This document shows, one piece after another, positions 52,871 through 64,000 of a stretch of DNA of 64,000 nucleotides. Under the pieces are notes generated by a model that was given only the letters and a program-made list of their open reading frames with translations, did no database searches and was not told where the DNA came from. How positions within the stretch are numbered: position 1 is the stretch's first letter; each line of letters begins with the position of its first letter. The DNA lies in the NCBI RefSeq assembly GCF_901709675.1, contig NC_051099.1, positions 8,556,001-8,620,000 of the forward strand. Reading direction: 5' to 3'. Source of the stretch: Syngnathus acus. Its lineage: Eukaryota; Chordata; Actinopteri; Syngnathiformes; Syngnathidae. Both the position numbers and the translations under genes were made by a program.

Positions 52871-53408
52871 TTTGCTCCACTTGACAAACAAACCCACAAA
52901 GAGCCTCATTTTTGTGTTCCTCCTGAAAAGTAGAGGATAATAGGAAATAATCAAACTGACTCAATGCATGAGCAAGTCAAGTCTAGCTTGTAAAGAGCTA
53001 TTTTGTAACTTAATTTTCTTTGTGTTATCAGACAATATTGAAACGTGTTGACAGATTCATTTCCTGGCTGCGACCGCCCAACGCCATCTCGTGATTTCTA
53101 ATTGATTGCTACATGCAGCAATTTTACTGCGCCAGACAATTTTATAGCACTTTTAATTAGTCCAACTTTGACCTTATGGGCTCTTTGCATTTATATTGGT
53201 CCAAATTATGTTCACCTTCTGCGCTCATTATTATTTTTTTTTAAATTGATGTAACCTAATCCGCATATGCACTACATGGACTTTGATTAGCTTCTGTGAA
53301 TATGACAGCTTAGTTAGTTAGTCGGGTCATACAGAGCATAAAAACATCTGTAGGCGTTGAGGACGAAAAAACTTCATATTGGACTAGTTAATTTCTCCTG
53401 GGCTATGA

Positions 53409-53414
53409 AATAAA
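53409..53414 (+). terminator. possible polyadenylation signal for the 52745 exon
   Basis: AATAAA followed immediately by TGTGTGTAC, a GT-rich downstream element, 540 bases past the stop of the candidate exon. Supports but does not prove a terminal exon. Confidence 0.25.
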
Positions 53415-53668
53415 TGTGTGTACGGTAATAAACACCAGTCTTTAATTTCTAGCCAGCCCAGAGTTTACTTCCAGGCTGACATCATGTTAGGTACATCCTG
53501 AACTGGTTGACAGTCTTCACATATTAAGAGTCTTCCCTTATAGAGTACAATTAGTTGACATTCAGGGAAAATGTTGCAAAAATGGCTGATCTTTTGTTCT
53601 GTTGAATGTGATCTTATGCATTATGTGTAAATGAATCTGTCTTTCTTCCCTCCTTTATCTACGGTTCT

Positions 53669-53742
53669 CAACTCATTCACTGCCATTGACGGCTACAGAC
53701 GTCAAAAATCCATTTGACCTGGGCTGGCAGTGAATGAGTTAA
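53669..53742. mobile_element. short hairpin MITE (CTCATTCACTGCCA family)
   Basis: About 74 bases: AACTCATTCACTGCCA at the left and TGGCAGTGAATGAGTT at the right are exact reverse complements, separated by GACGGCTACAGACGTCAAAA and further bases. Recognised as a high-copy percomorph palindromic element. Confidence 0.75.
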
Positions 53743-53844
53743 GGTATTGGAGTCTTTATCTACTTTATTTTGAAAACTGTAGCAGTCTTTTAATATCCCT
53801 ACCTTAATTGGAATTCACATCTCTTTCTCCTCTGCTGCTGCTGG

Positions 53845-53872
53845 TGTGTGTGCGCGCGCGCATGTGTGTTTG
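53845..53872. repeat. short GT/GC alternating tract
   Basis: GTGTGTGTGCGCGCGCGCAT and GTGTGTTT; simple repeat, Z-DNA candidate. Confidence 0.7.
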
Positions 53873-56735
53873 ACTGGTGGATATTAGTAGAGATGTATTT
53901 TCATTCTAAAAGTGGCAAGTGATGGACAGACTCACCCGGACAATGGCACCTTTCCCCGCCCTTCAATCTTTTTGTCTGCCGCACCTGTCTTATAGATATC
54001 TTTCAACCTTTACTCTGTATTTTTCTTCCACTATACCCAAGTCCTCTCCTCCCTGGATTGCAGCTGTCCGATAAATCTGATGCTAAATTTAGAGACACAT
54101 TTCTGGGACTAGAAAGAAAAAAGACCAGGCCACCGGCCACTATAATCCATATTTATCATCTTTTATTTAGCTCTCTGAAAAACGTGAGGTCGTGCGAGAC
54201 TTTCCCGTTTCCCCTTTGTCTCTTTTACTGGCATAACTATTCCCGTTCTCAGTTCTATTATCCATTAAATGTCAGTGGCCACATTCTTTTCTCTGAAGAC
54301 TGAATTTAAACAGGCAGTCGCCGCCTATCATTTCAGCTCATCTGAGTTGTGTGTGCTTCATGAGATTAGAGCATCTTGGCCATTTGAAGCGCGGCCACTG
54401 TGAAGAGCTTTCAGCCGCAACTTTCTCTGGCTTTCGAGTAGCGATGTGGCACGTCCTCAGATGTAGCACCTAAACATGGATGCACAAAAATGTTCTGAAT
54501 CACCATTGTGCTCTGTGATGTGTATTTTTACCTTACTGACCGTGAAAGAATACATATACATTGAGCTTTCCACATGGCTCATTATTTGCGACTGCTGCGG
54601 TAGGTGGATGGATATCGCACAAGAGATTGCGGGGCTAATGTTTATTCTGATATTAGTGTTCAATCGACTCTAAAAACCCATCTTCTCTCGGTAGGAATAT
54701 TCAATACTTTAAAGAACTATTGACCAAATGCTCTAACTATTCCCCACAAAGTTTGACTGTACATTGCTCATCGTAATGTGCTCATAACAATACGTGCTTG
54801 GGAGAGCAGATGATATATGAAGATACGTCCGGTGTAAACCATGACGACTTGCAGGGATTTGTTTTTGCCTCGTTCCATGTAGTACATATATTGATAGATC
54901 AATTCACCGAACATTGCTTGCTTTGCTGTCTCCAACAGAAATGTAATGGCTTGGACAGAATACCAGTCTTTGTCCTTCTCTTTTTACTCTGTCTCTTGTC
55001 TTCTTATCAGCCTGTTGCCAGTAATACTGCCCATTTATCCTCTCTAGCCTCTCATTTGCCTCTTGCTTATGTTGAATATGAAGGCTGGAATAGTGAAGTG
55101 GCATCCTGCAGTGCCCCCTCCACTGCTGCACTGCACATTTCTCAGAGATGGCGGGTAATTAGTTAGCTCGCTGCATGGATTCATAGTGCTGCTATCTGCT
55201 GTATGGTCAGTCCTTCTGATATTTACCCCCCATCCCCAACCACCCTGCCTAAAAGCACTGAAAAGCCTTTGTGCTGAATATAAGGCAATTTTGTTTATCT
55301 GCATTCTGCATCGACAGCTCATATTCAAGAGTTGGCTACATGCAAGAAGAAAAATCTTTCATGCTTCTCACTTGATTGGAGTCTCCCTGTTGAATCAAAC
55401 ATTAAAGGACAAGAACTTGTGCTGCTCATCGTTAAAATCAACCAGTTGTCCCATTCCCATTGTTCAGAGGCAAAAATGTTGAGCTTTGTTTTTCAAAGGA
55501 AAAAGAATCAATCTGCTTTCATGGAGGATGACAGATTGGACAATAAGTACTGTTGTCAATATGAATATGTGAGCAATTGGACAACTTTACACCAAAAAAG
55601 ATATCCAAACGATTAATCAATTGTAAAAAATAATTTGCGATAATCAATTTGTTCTCTCCCTTCCCATATTTTATGCTATTTTTGTTGACCAGTATTTTCT
55701 TCTTTCAACATTTATTTATCATAGCATTTCTGTTTCGAACTAAGAGGCTGCTTGTCTTTTTTTTTTCTTTCTAATTGGACAAGTGGCAATGAATGCCTTC
55801 TCATTCATAGCACCGTTCAGCGATGTGTAGCTTTTACGGCCGTGAAAGCTGCATTGAAAACTCGCCTTGTACTTGACGTTTGGCATTTCCCAGTCGTTGA
55901 TCGATGAGCTTTCTGCCGGCTCCTTCTCTCTGTCACGAAGGACTCTGAAAAGATTGCAGAGTTAGTGCCTACTTTTCCCTGAAGATACATCATGAATCCC
56001 CATGGGATTTATGCAAATCAGGGAACTGAGAATGATTTAAAACAGGGCACTGAATTAATGCACAGAGCAAGAGTTAGCGCCGTTAACTCATCATCATCAT
56101 AATCAATTTAGTAGAAAACACATAATCGACATAAACTTCATTGACTCTTGGAATACTTAAAGCCAGCGCTCGGGTTATTCAAAGGATGTGCTTAGGGCAA
56201 GTTGGGAGTGGATCCTGAGACAATAATCACATCTTTGACGTGTTTTACTTGTTAATCCTTGGCTTGAACAGGATTTTCTTATGAACCGGTTGTTTCACTT
56301 GAACAGTGTTTGTAATTTGTAACCTATCACATACTGTCATACCGTCTGGTATTAAATACACATTTGTTGTGCAGTTATAAAATTTGAATTTGCTAAAATG
56401 AATTATTGACACATTCAGCATAGTTATTTAATCACCCATAAAGTATGATCTGTAATACCCTGTACTATGAATTCTGCATTGTATACGCCAGGTCCAAAAA
56501 CAATCTTATAAATACAAACCTGGGCAATATAGGCACTCATTCTGTAACCACCACTCGTAAGGGCTTTAATCAGAAATTACAATATAGACCTTTGCTCCCA
56601 CTGTGATGAAATGCGTTTGGTGTTGCAGAACATGTTGTACAAAATGAAATACTCCTGGGGACCCTAATGTTAACATTTTTTAATTCCTCTCTTTCTGAAA
56701 ATGTTGTATTGGGTCACTCGATGTTGTGCGCTCAG

Positions 56736-56780
56736 TGTGTGTGTGTGTGTGTCTGTGTGTGTCAGTGTGTGCGTGTGTTT
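56736..56780. repeat. (GT)n microsatellite
   Basis: GTGTGTGTGTGTGTG with TC interruptions; simple repeat in msi2 intron 5. Confidence 0.85.
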
Positions 56781-57654
56781 GAATTCATACTCGTAAATAT
56801 AAGGGTTTTACTGTTCTTGCCATCAAAAATAATCCCTGAGTTTACGGGCAGGAACCTCGCAGTGAAGACCAATAAACATCAACTTTAGCCGGCACAATGG
56901 ACAAAAGGACAGGAAGTTGTCGTCGTCTTCTCTTTTTGTGCAATATTGTTTCCCTAACGTGGGAAGAGGGAGGCAGCTGAAAAAGCAAAAAGGATTTCTT
57001 TTGGGCTCCGGTGTGGAGCTCGGGGCCTTGAGGATGAAACACAGGGAAGTAAATGCCAGCACCCCGCAGCGCAGCAGGCACGAAGCCCTTTTGACTCGGT
57101 TGCCATGTTACTGGCCTTTGGTCACAGGTATCCTCTCCCTCAGGCTTACAAATGGAGACGAGGGAGGACCCCAAAAGAAAAAGGGCCAAGTCGACGCCAC
57201 TTTGAACCAATACAAAACGAGAAAGGGGTCAAGTCCCAGGGTCTGCGGATGAGGATTTGGGTCTTCTACCTGATGTTCCATCTGGGCTCTGAAGTGATAA
57301 CAATATTCCAGCAATTGAAACCACCTACAGTTTGCTTACCCTACCCCCCAAGTGTTTTTCTGCTGGAAGCCACTAAATGTTCACAGCTTTGAAGCATTTG
57401 GTAATGAAGATAAGCTTTTTTCAGTAAGAGGAAAAAACAACAAAATAAACGACGGTATTGTTCATTTTGTTTTAACTTAAAATACATTAATAATGGAGCG
57501 TGATGTTTGAAAGGTTGCACTCACATCTGCGAGTTGTATACAAAAATGAAGATGAATCTGCAGGAAGCTAGAGTAGGCGCACAGGAATAGTTCTTGCTGA
57601 TTTATGAAGCTACAAACATGTGAAAACCGTGACAAGGGTTAGTCGGAAGCAGAG

Positions 57655-57742
57655 GTGTGTGCGTGTGTGTGCGCGTGCGCGTGTGTGTGCGCGTGCGCGT
57701 GTGTGTGCGCGTGCGCGTGTGTGTGCGCGTGCGCGTGTGTGT
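57655..57742. repeat. 18-base GT/GC minisatellite
   Basis: About four and a half copies of the unit GTGTGTGTGCGCGTGCGC, each identical, forming an 88-base strictly alternating purine-pyrimidine tract. Confidence 0.9.
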
Positions 57743-59304
57743 CAATACAGAAATAAATTGACATTGTGATTAGTTTGACAGATATCACCATGTAAATCCT
57801 GATTTTATGGGAATGGGATTTTTTTTTTTTGCCTGGAGGGTAATGAAATTGACAATCTGGGAGAGATTGAATCAGTTGTCACGGTTACCCAACGCTTACG
57901 TTTTCATGACATTGACCTGCTCGCTCGGGGGACTCAGTCAGACATCGTGCTAACTTTGTGCAAGCCTCCTGCCTGGAAGAAGCCCATCCATCTCTCATCA
58001 TTACAATAGCACAAATTATGTGATTAATATTGTACCATGGCAAACTATAGTGATACTGTTTTGAAAGCACGTTTCAAATAGTCATGGAATAATAGATGGC
58101 AGAACAAAGACGGTTGCAGGCTCATTATCTGGTTTTAAACGTCATCGTGTATTTCTAATGAATATAATTTGTTTGTTATTGTCAAGTCTATTAAAACTGT
58201 TTGTTTTTCCAACATGTAGGCGTGTTTATGTCGATGAACTGCATTTATAGCATCGGACTAGTAAATGGACACGGCTGTTATCACCAAATGGAAATTGTAA
58301 TTGTCGTTAAAGCAATTTAATAATTTGATTCAATTGTTTTATGTGAACATATTGCTATGATTACATCACCATTACACTTACGATCTGGTGTAAAGTTAAT
58401 TAACATTCCGTGTGTGGATTCATTTTCAGATAGTTCTGCAGGTGTTAATGTCATATACTGCCTCATCACTAGTCGTGTTAAGATTTTTTTTTTTCCATTC
58501 TTTTCTGGAATTTAATTGTTTCAAAGAACACTAAAGACTGAACTAACTGAATTATCGAATTGCTTTCTTAAAGTTATTTTTCTTTAGCAGTCATGTAATA
58601 TTTTGTCTATTCAGGATATATCTGATTCTGTTAAGAGGGAATATTTCTCGGGTCACACAAATACATTCACTTTAGTTTAGATTCTCCTTCAATGGTGAAA
58701 TTTTATATGGAGTTTTTTTTTTTAAAATATTGACTTTCTGAATGTCAAGCAGCAGGGGAGCAAGTTGAGCTTTAGAAATGTTTAACCAGTAAATAGTTTA
58801 TTTACCCTTGTGCCAGAAACCACAGAAAGAACAAATGTTGAAGATATGAATATTAACATGAACACGACAAATTGACTGTTTGCTTTCAGGTACTTCACCC
58901 TGAGACCAGACATGCATGCTTCTCACACGTTTGTGAATAATGTGTTAAAGAGCCAAATCAAATCAAGGAGTGGTTCCTTTGAGATGTTCCTGGAGAAACA
59001 CACATAAAAGGTGCAATTAGGATAATGGAATGATTGAGAAAAATTAAGTGAAATTAATTAAAATACTACATATTGTTAATATATATTGTTTAAAAGACGT
59101 TTATTGGAAATTTTTTGTAAAGTGCAAAGCCTTTGAGACTTACCCAATTCACCAAAGATAATCTGAGATATTCCATTCAATTTAATATTTATTGTATTAA
59201 ATTGATTTTATGCTGTTATAAATGCATATCTGGCAAAATCCCACACTTTTTTTTTAATTAACTGAAAGCAAACGATGCACATGCAAACAGCAAAAATAAC
59301 TCAC

Positions 59305-59600
59305 TGACAGGGTGGACACATTTTTGCTTAATGCTAGCATTTTCTGACCACATGCTGGTCCTTAGGAACATAATTCACTTAGTAAGCTGAGCCGTGAACA
59401 CATTTTTTTGCAATTTCTGAAAGGTTGTTATGTCAAATGATTTTACTATGACAGAATGGACAATAGGCTTGCTAACATCAAATTACATGCATAATATGAT
59501 TAAAACTTGAGTGTAAAAATTTACGCCACCGTTGGTAATGTCACTGAAACTATGAGAGGTTTAATAAAGGGTCATTTACTCCAAAATGACAGGGTGGACA
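59305..59600. repeat. paired TGACAGGGTGGACA motifs, possible repeat fragment
   Basis: The 14-mer TGACAGGGTGGACA occurs at 59305-59318 and 59587-59600 in the same orientation. The surrounding sequence resembles fish interspersed repeat text in my memory, but I cannot place the family. Confidence 0.3.
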
Positions 59601-60258
59601 GGAATTTTAGGCACACATGCGATACTTGTTTGCATTTATGCACAAAAGGCACATTATAGTATTATTGACAAATTAGCTTCTGTTTCAACTGAAGCTCCAA
59701 GCATCCATCCTCGTAGCTAAATTATTATTTTTTTGGCTGTAATTTCAGGTGAAAATAAAATGTGAGCGCTACCAGATATTAAGAATAAGCATAATTACTG
59801 TATGCTGAAAATACGGTAAATAGGATAGCTTGATTCTTATTTTTATTTATTTTTTTCCCCCCACTCACCATATCTATAATAGAAATATGTTGCTTCCTGT
59901 ACCAAATTCTAGTTCTTCCACTTGAGTGGCCATTCCAAGCTGTCTTTGCAGTCTGTCAATAAAAGCATAGGTTGCCTTGTTCATTTAGGGGTCAAAGCAA
60001 GCAGGAATATTAACCCCACCCTAACCCTGAGTGTGTTTACGTCTCTAACCTTTAACCTGCCCCTTTGCCCTCTAAACTAATGAATAAAATAAAATTAAAA
60101 AACAACAACAACAATAGCCTTTTCCTTTTGTGTATTCATGCGGCATAGCTTTGATTATTCATGTGATGTGTGCACACTTGTGTGGACAAGTGTGGGTTTT
60201 CCTTATGTATGATGCCTCTTGGAAGGAATTAGATGCACAGCAGAGGTTGGAGAGTGAC

Positions 60259-60285
60259 TTTTTTTTTTTTTTTTTTTTTTTTTTT
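60259..60285. repeat. poly-T tract
   Basis: 27 consecutive T in msi2 intron 5. A comparable T run of about 22 lies at 62471-62492. Neither adjoins a recognisable retroposed body. Confidence 0.8.
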
Positions 60286-63200
60286 AGGTCAGTTTGAGAG
60301 AATAATGCTGACTGCTGATACAGGCCTTTGAGCCCTAACCTGCTGGAAGTGTAAAATTCACACACGCTAGGCATTTCTTTTGGTAATGCTTTAGTCACTG
60401 AATTCCTTTTTTTTTTTAATATATCAAATGTAATGTCGGCACGGCTCTGAAGATGCTGGCTCTAGCTACTATTTCTCATGCTGTTTTATTGCACCGCAGT
60501 AGTCCAAATTTTGTTTTGCCTGCAATTTTATAGCCAAACCTACACTGCCGCAACCTTGATTTTCACTCATCATTGGCATAGAGTTTTGTTTCGGTAATAA
60601 GTTGAAAGTTTAACAACCGCCAGTACATCCACACTTAGCATTTTATCTCATTTTATTCTTAGGACTAATCTTGGCTTCTCTGGGAGTATTTTATTGCTTT
60701 GCTGTACATGTAGGAATTATCACCGAGGCTCAGTGTTCTGAATTTCCTGGGTTGGGGAGAAAAAAGATGGAGGGTGCGCGAGAACGGCGACAAGGGTGAA
60801 AGGTAGAGGGGGGAGTCGTGTGTTGTTGGCAACCACAGGCTGCATCCAAGCAGTCTAGAGAGAGAGGCATGCTTTGTCTCCAGCGTCATTTTGCCGCTTA
60901 AACAAACAGGTGTGATGCAAGAGCCTCTCAAACAAACACGCCGCCGCTCTTTGAATGGGAGACAAGTGTGAGGGGAGACAGAGGAATTCATGGTGAAGCC
61001 AAGACAAAAAGAGGATATATTATTTCTAAGTGTTGTATTTATATATTTTTTTTTATTTCCCACATAGTCTGTTTGGAATATACATAGATCGGCCCTTGTC
61101 CCCCCCCCACACACACCTTGAGTAAAATGCCTGTTTTCTCCCCTGTTCACTCTGGTGTTGACAGCTTTTCACCTTCTCTAGCGCTTCATCACACCTCCCC
61201 CCACCCGCTCTCTTTGGACTAAGTAATGGGGGCCCACGGCATGTCTGCAGTCGACAGGCCTGTATGGCGTTGCACCGCTGCTATCCACGGAGCATTCACT
61301 CGCATCTGTGTCTTGCTCGGCAGCCCTTACCGCTTAGCAAAGGATTCTAATCCCCGACTATTTGAACCCTTGCGCGTCAAAGGCACTGACTCATTTGTAT
61401 TATGTAATGGGCTTACTTTCCAGTTACGCTCACTAGTCCTCTGCTTGCTTGCTGCTGGCTTACTTTTCATTTCAAAATATAAATATGGAGTATCTATGCT
61501 AAAAACAATCATTCATCTTATGAAGCTGGTTGTCCTCTGATTTTGGCAAAAAATCTCAAACTGATAGCTTTTTTTCCCATAACATGATTTTAACTAATGA
61601 TGGTGATTTGTATCGCATATGCTTCAGAGACATTTAAAGTTCCTGTTCATCACACAGCTGGAAAGATGTAAAATAATGTGCTCCTTAAATAAACCAATTG
61701 AAAGTCCAAGAATGCCTGTGGTGGCAAACCTGGAGTGTCTATCTGGCATTGTTGATTTATGCAGACTGTATACAGTAAATAAGCAGCAACGACAATATAC
61801 TGCAGCTCTTAATGTACCCGGTGTCAGTTCAACCATTCAATTATAATTATCATTACACAACGTCCTCATTTTGTCGACACTCTCACTTGCAATGATGTAT
61901 CATAGACTCAATATTTGAACATCACTCATCCCGATCGTGCTGCAGAAAAAAAACAAAAATCAAACCACCATTGGAGATGCAATTAAGTCATGCGGCAATG
62001 CAGGTGTACTAAGACAGAAGTCCCTGTTTCTGTAAATGCTATGCTCTTAGACTGCAGGTCATTTTGGCGTTGCTCTAAAATATAATGAGACGTCAGTGAG
62101 CGCTGGTGGGACAAGAGAAAAAATTCGTGCGGTACAGCAGAGGGCTGATTTATGGCCGGGATAAATGATGCAGTGGGTGTCTGCCTGGGTAATAGCGACG
62201 GGTTGTGCACACCTCACTTTCACTCAGCTGTAGTTTATACGCTGATATGTGATGGGGATAAATGTCAGCTTGGCTTACCTTAGAAGATCTGATGTGACTT
62301 TTAGCTCCTCTCAAACATTGTGGCATTTATGCAAATGGGGGGGGTATTCACGTCATAACCGATGTAACAATGCATGTGAGCGCTGTGGCACAACAGGCTT
62401 ACGAGTGAACACATAAATCCCGTTATTTTAATAGAGGCAATGTGGAGTATTTTGACCTTAAAATAAAAGCTTTTTTTTTTTTTTTTTTTTTTAATAACAA
62501 TGGCATTTGATAATAACGTCTATGTTAGTGTTGTGGTGAAGCTCTCGTTTTATGCAACTGCATTATTCATGAACATTATTGGTAGAATTTTCCGACTTCA
62601 AGGTAGTTCAACTACAAATGAATATTAGTTTTGTGGACATCCGTTAGTGTTTAGTGTGTTAGACTCTAGAGGGGATTTCTTTGAAGGCTGCAGTTTGATT
62701 ATATGCATAATTTGTGACGCAGGTCCTGGAACTTTTCCGACGGAGTTTGTGGGAACTTCTCTTCAATATCAACTTAACCACTCTCTGAATCATTGAAATT
62801 GTAAGTCCGTGAATAGAGTCTGCTTGTATCTACTTCCAGGATGCAAGAGTTGCTTTTTAAAGTTATACATAAATCTCCCATTGAAAAATGCTTCAGTCCC
62901 TCAAAAGTTTCTTCCCCCGCTCTTGTACATTCCCTGGCGGCTTTTTTTAACCAGCTGTTCACGCAATGCGGTGCATTTGCCAGTATGCAAACCTATCAAT
63001 AAATAAACTGGATACCTTTTATATTCACCTATAGGCAACGTTGACCTGAAACGGTATACAGACTGTTCTGTCACTGTCATAAACATGAAGCCTTATTTGT
63101 TGTTAGTACGGAGGACATTCATTTTGTAATCCTCTCCTCTTGGGGTGTTTGGTGCGGTAATACGCAAATGCAAAGCGGTGAGTGCCAAACAAGGCAGATG

Positions 63201-64000
63201 ACCTGGTTGGTTTGCTTTCCTTGCAGTTCTGCGCGCTAATTTCTCTTCCATGGCCTCCCTCATGCATCTTGGTAATGAGAAAATGCGATGTTGTCTTTGT
63301 TTACTGAGCCAGCCTGTCTCGCTGCAGCTCTTCACATTGTTTGCATATAAACAGGAGCAAAATGACTTGCTCACTTGGAGTGCTTTCTGCTCGTTTCACC
63401 AGCACACGCCATGTCAGGAAAGCATGGCTTTTGTGTACGACATGCATACGGTAGATTATTAATTGCTGTAATCAGGCCAAATGCAAAAATCGAGATGATC
63501 CCTGCGGTATAGTGTCTGACCTCTGAGATAACTGCCTGTGTTTGCTCCCCCCCCCCCTCCCCCCGTCTTGATTGTCAGCAATAATGAAATCCCCTCAAAT
63601 TGCACACTAAACACCCTCGCTACCTGTCGTCTTAAAGGCGAAATGTATTTGAGTCCAAGGCGAAACGGGCTTGACGGTATTTTCAAGTCAATCTTTATTT
63701 TTGAAATTGTTTTTCTCTCCCTATTGATCTTTTATAAATATGTCAAGCACAAATTGAGAGTCATCTCATGCTAGATATACTGCCAAGATAAACACTCGGA
63801 GCAGCCTTTTTGAGGAAATTGCTGACTTAAGATTTAGGTTTTTAATATTTTTGCAACTTTGCGTGCCTTATTATGAATAAAGTTGGGCGGATATTTGCCT
63901 GTCAAGATATCATTGATTAAAAAATGCTGCAGTATATTTATGCATCCGTTTATTAGGTTAAAAATGAAAAAAGTCTCTTTTCTTAAAATGAACTGAACTA

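Larger units (their letters stand above)
46671..64000 (+). other. msi2: msi2 intron 5 (runs off the window)
   Basis: 17.3 kb starting with AAG|GTAAGA. The RRM2 exon is not found, so the intron continues past 64000. The contents supported are the simple and dispersed repeats listed separately and one exon-like segment at 52745. Otherwise AT-rich single-copy-looking DNA; an octamer ATGCAAAT at 56009-56016 lies in a stretch (55960-56100) without repeat character. No tRNA, rRNA or other gene recognised. Confidence 0.65.

Noticed and set aside
54798-55166. 122-codon frame in msi2 intron 5
   Set aside because: No domain, no splice context, no repeat in both directions; length is within chance for this much sequence.

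Overview
The window is vertebrate nuclear DNA from a teleost fish. The evidence is split vertebrate genes with GT-AG introns, (CA)n and (TA)n microsatellites, tRNA-derived SINE remnants, and short DNA-transposon families typical of percomorph fishes. The MITE families (the ACTATAAGGCGCA element, the CTCATTCACTGCCA hairpin, the CCATCCATCC repeat) point to a percomorph, but the species cannot be named from sequence alone.

Five protein-coding genes are recognisable, all on the + strand: the 3' end of vezf1 (zinc-finger transcription factor, coding to 1868, 3' UTR to about 4145); a complete ksr1 (MAPK scaffold pseudokinase, 21 coding exons, 7057-21424, 3' UTR to about 22680); evi2a (type I membrane protein, coding in one exon 24073-24825); omg (GPI-anchored leucine-rich-repeat protein, coding in one exon 26722-27906); and the 5' half of msi2 (Musashi-2 RNA-binding protein, exons 1-5 between 36622 and 46670). 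The last 17.3 kb is msi2 intron 5, which runs off the window. The joined ksr1 exons give an open frame of 985 codons, which supports the exon model.

In mammals vezf1 and msi2 map together (human 17q22), while KSR1 and the NF1-nested genes EVI2A and OMG lie on 17q11.2. Here the two groups are interleaved. evi2a and omg keep the mammalian transcriptional order (EVI2A then OMG), but I see no nf1 exon around them and no EVI2B between them, so the nested genes appear to have outlived their host gene at this locus. This fits differential loss after the teleost genome duplication, which is an inference.

Regulatory signals readable by eye include a ZNF143-type element in the ksr1 promoter, an RFX X-box next to a full CRE in ksr1 intron 1, CTCF-type motifs in convergent orientation flanking ksr1-evi2a-omg (4305 and 30741), and a CRE, GC box, polypurine tract and E-box ahead of msi2. 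The least explained item is a 126-base open exon-like segment at 52745-52870 in msi2 intron 5. It has a strong acceptor, a compatible phase, a Cys-rich zinc-ribbon-like peptide, a stop codon and a downstream AATAAA, and may be an alternative last exon of msi2.
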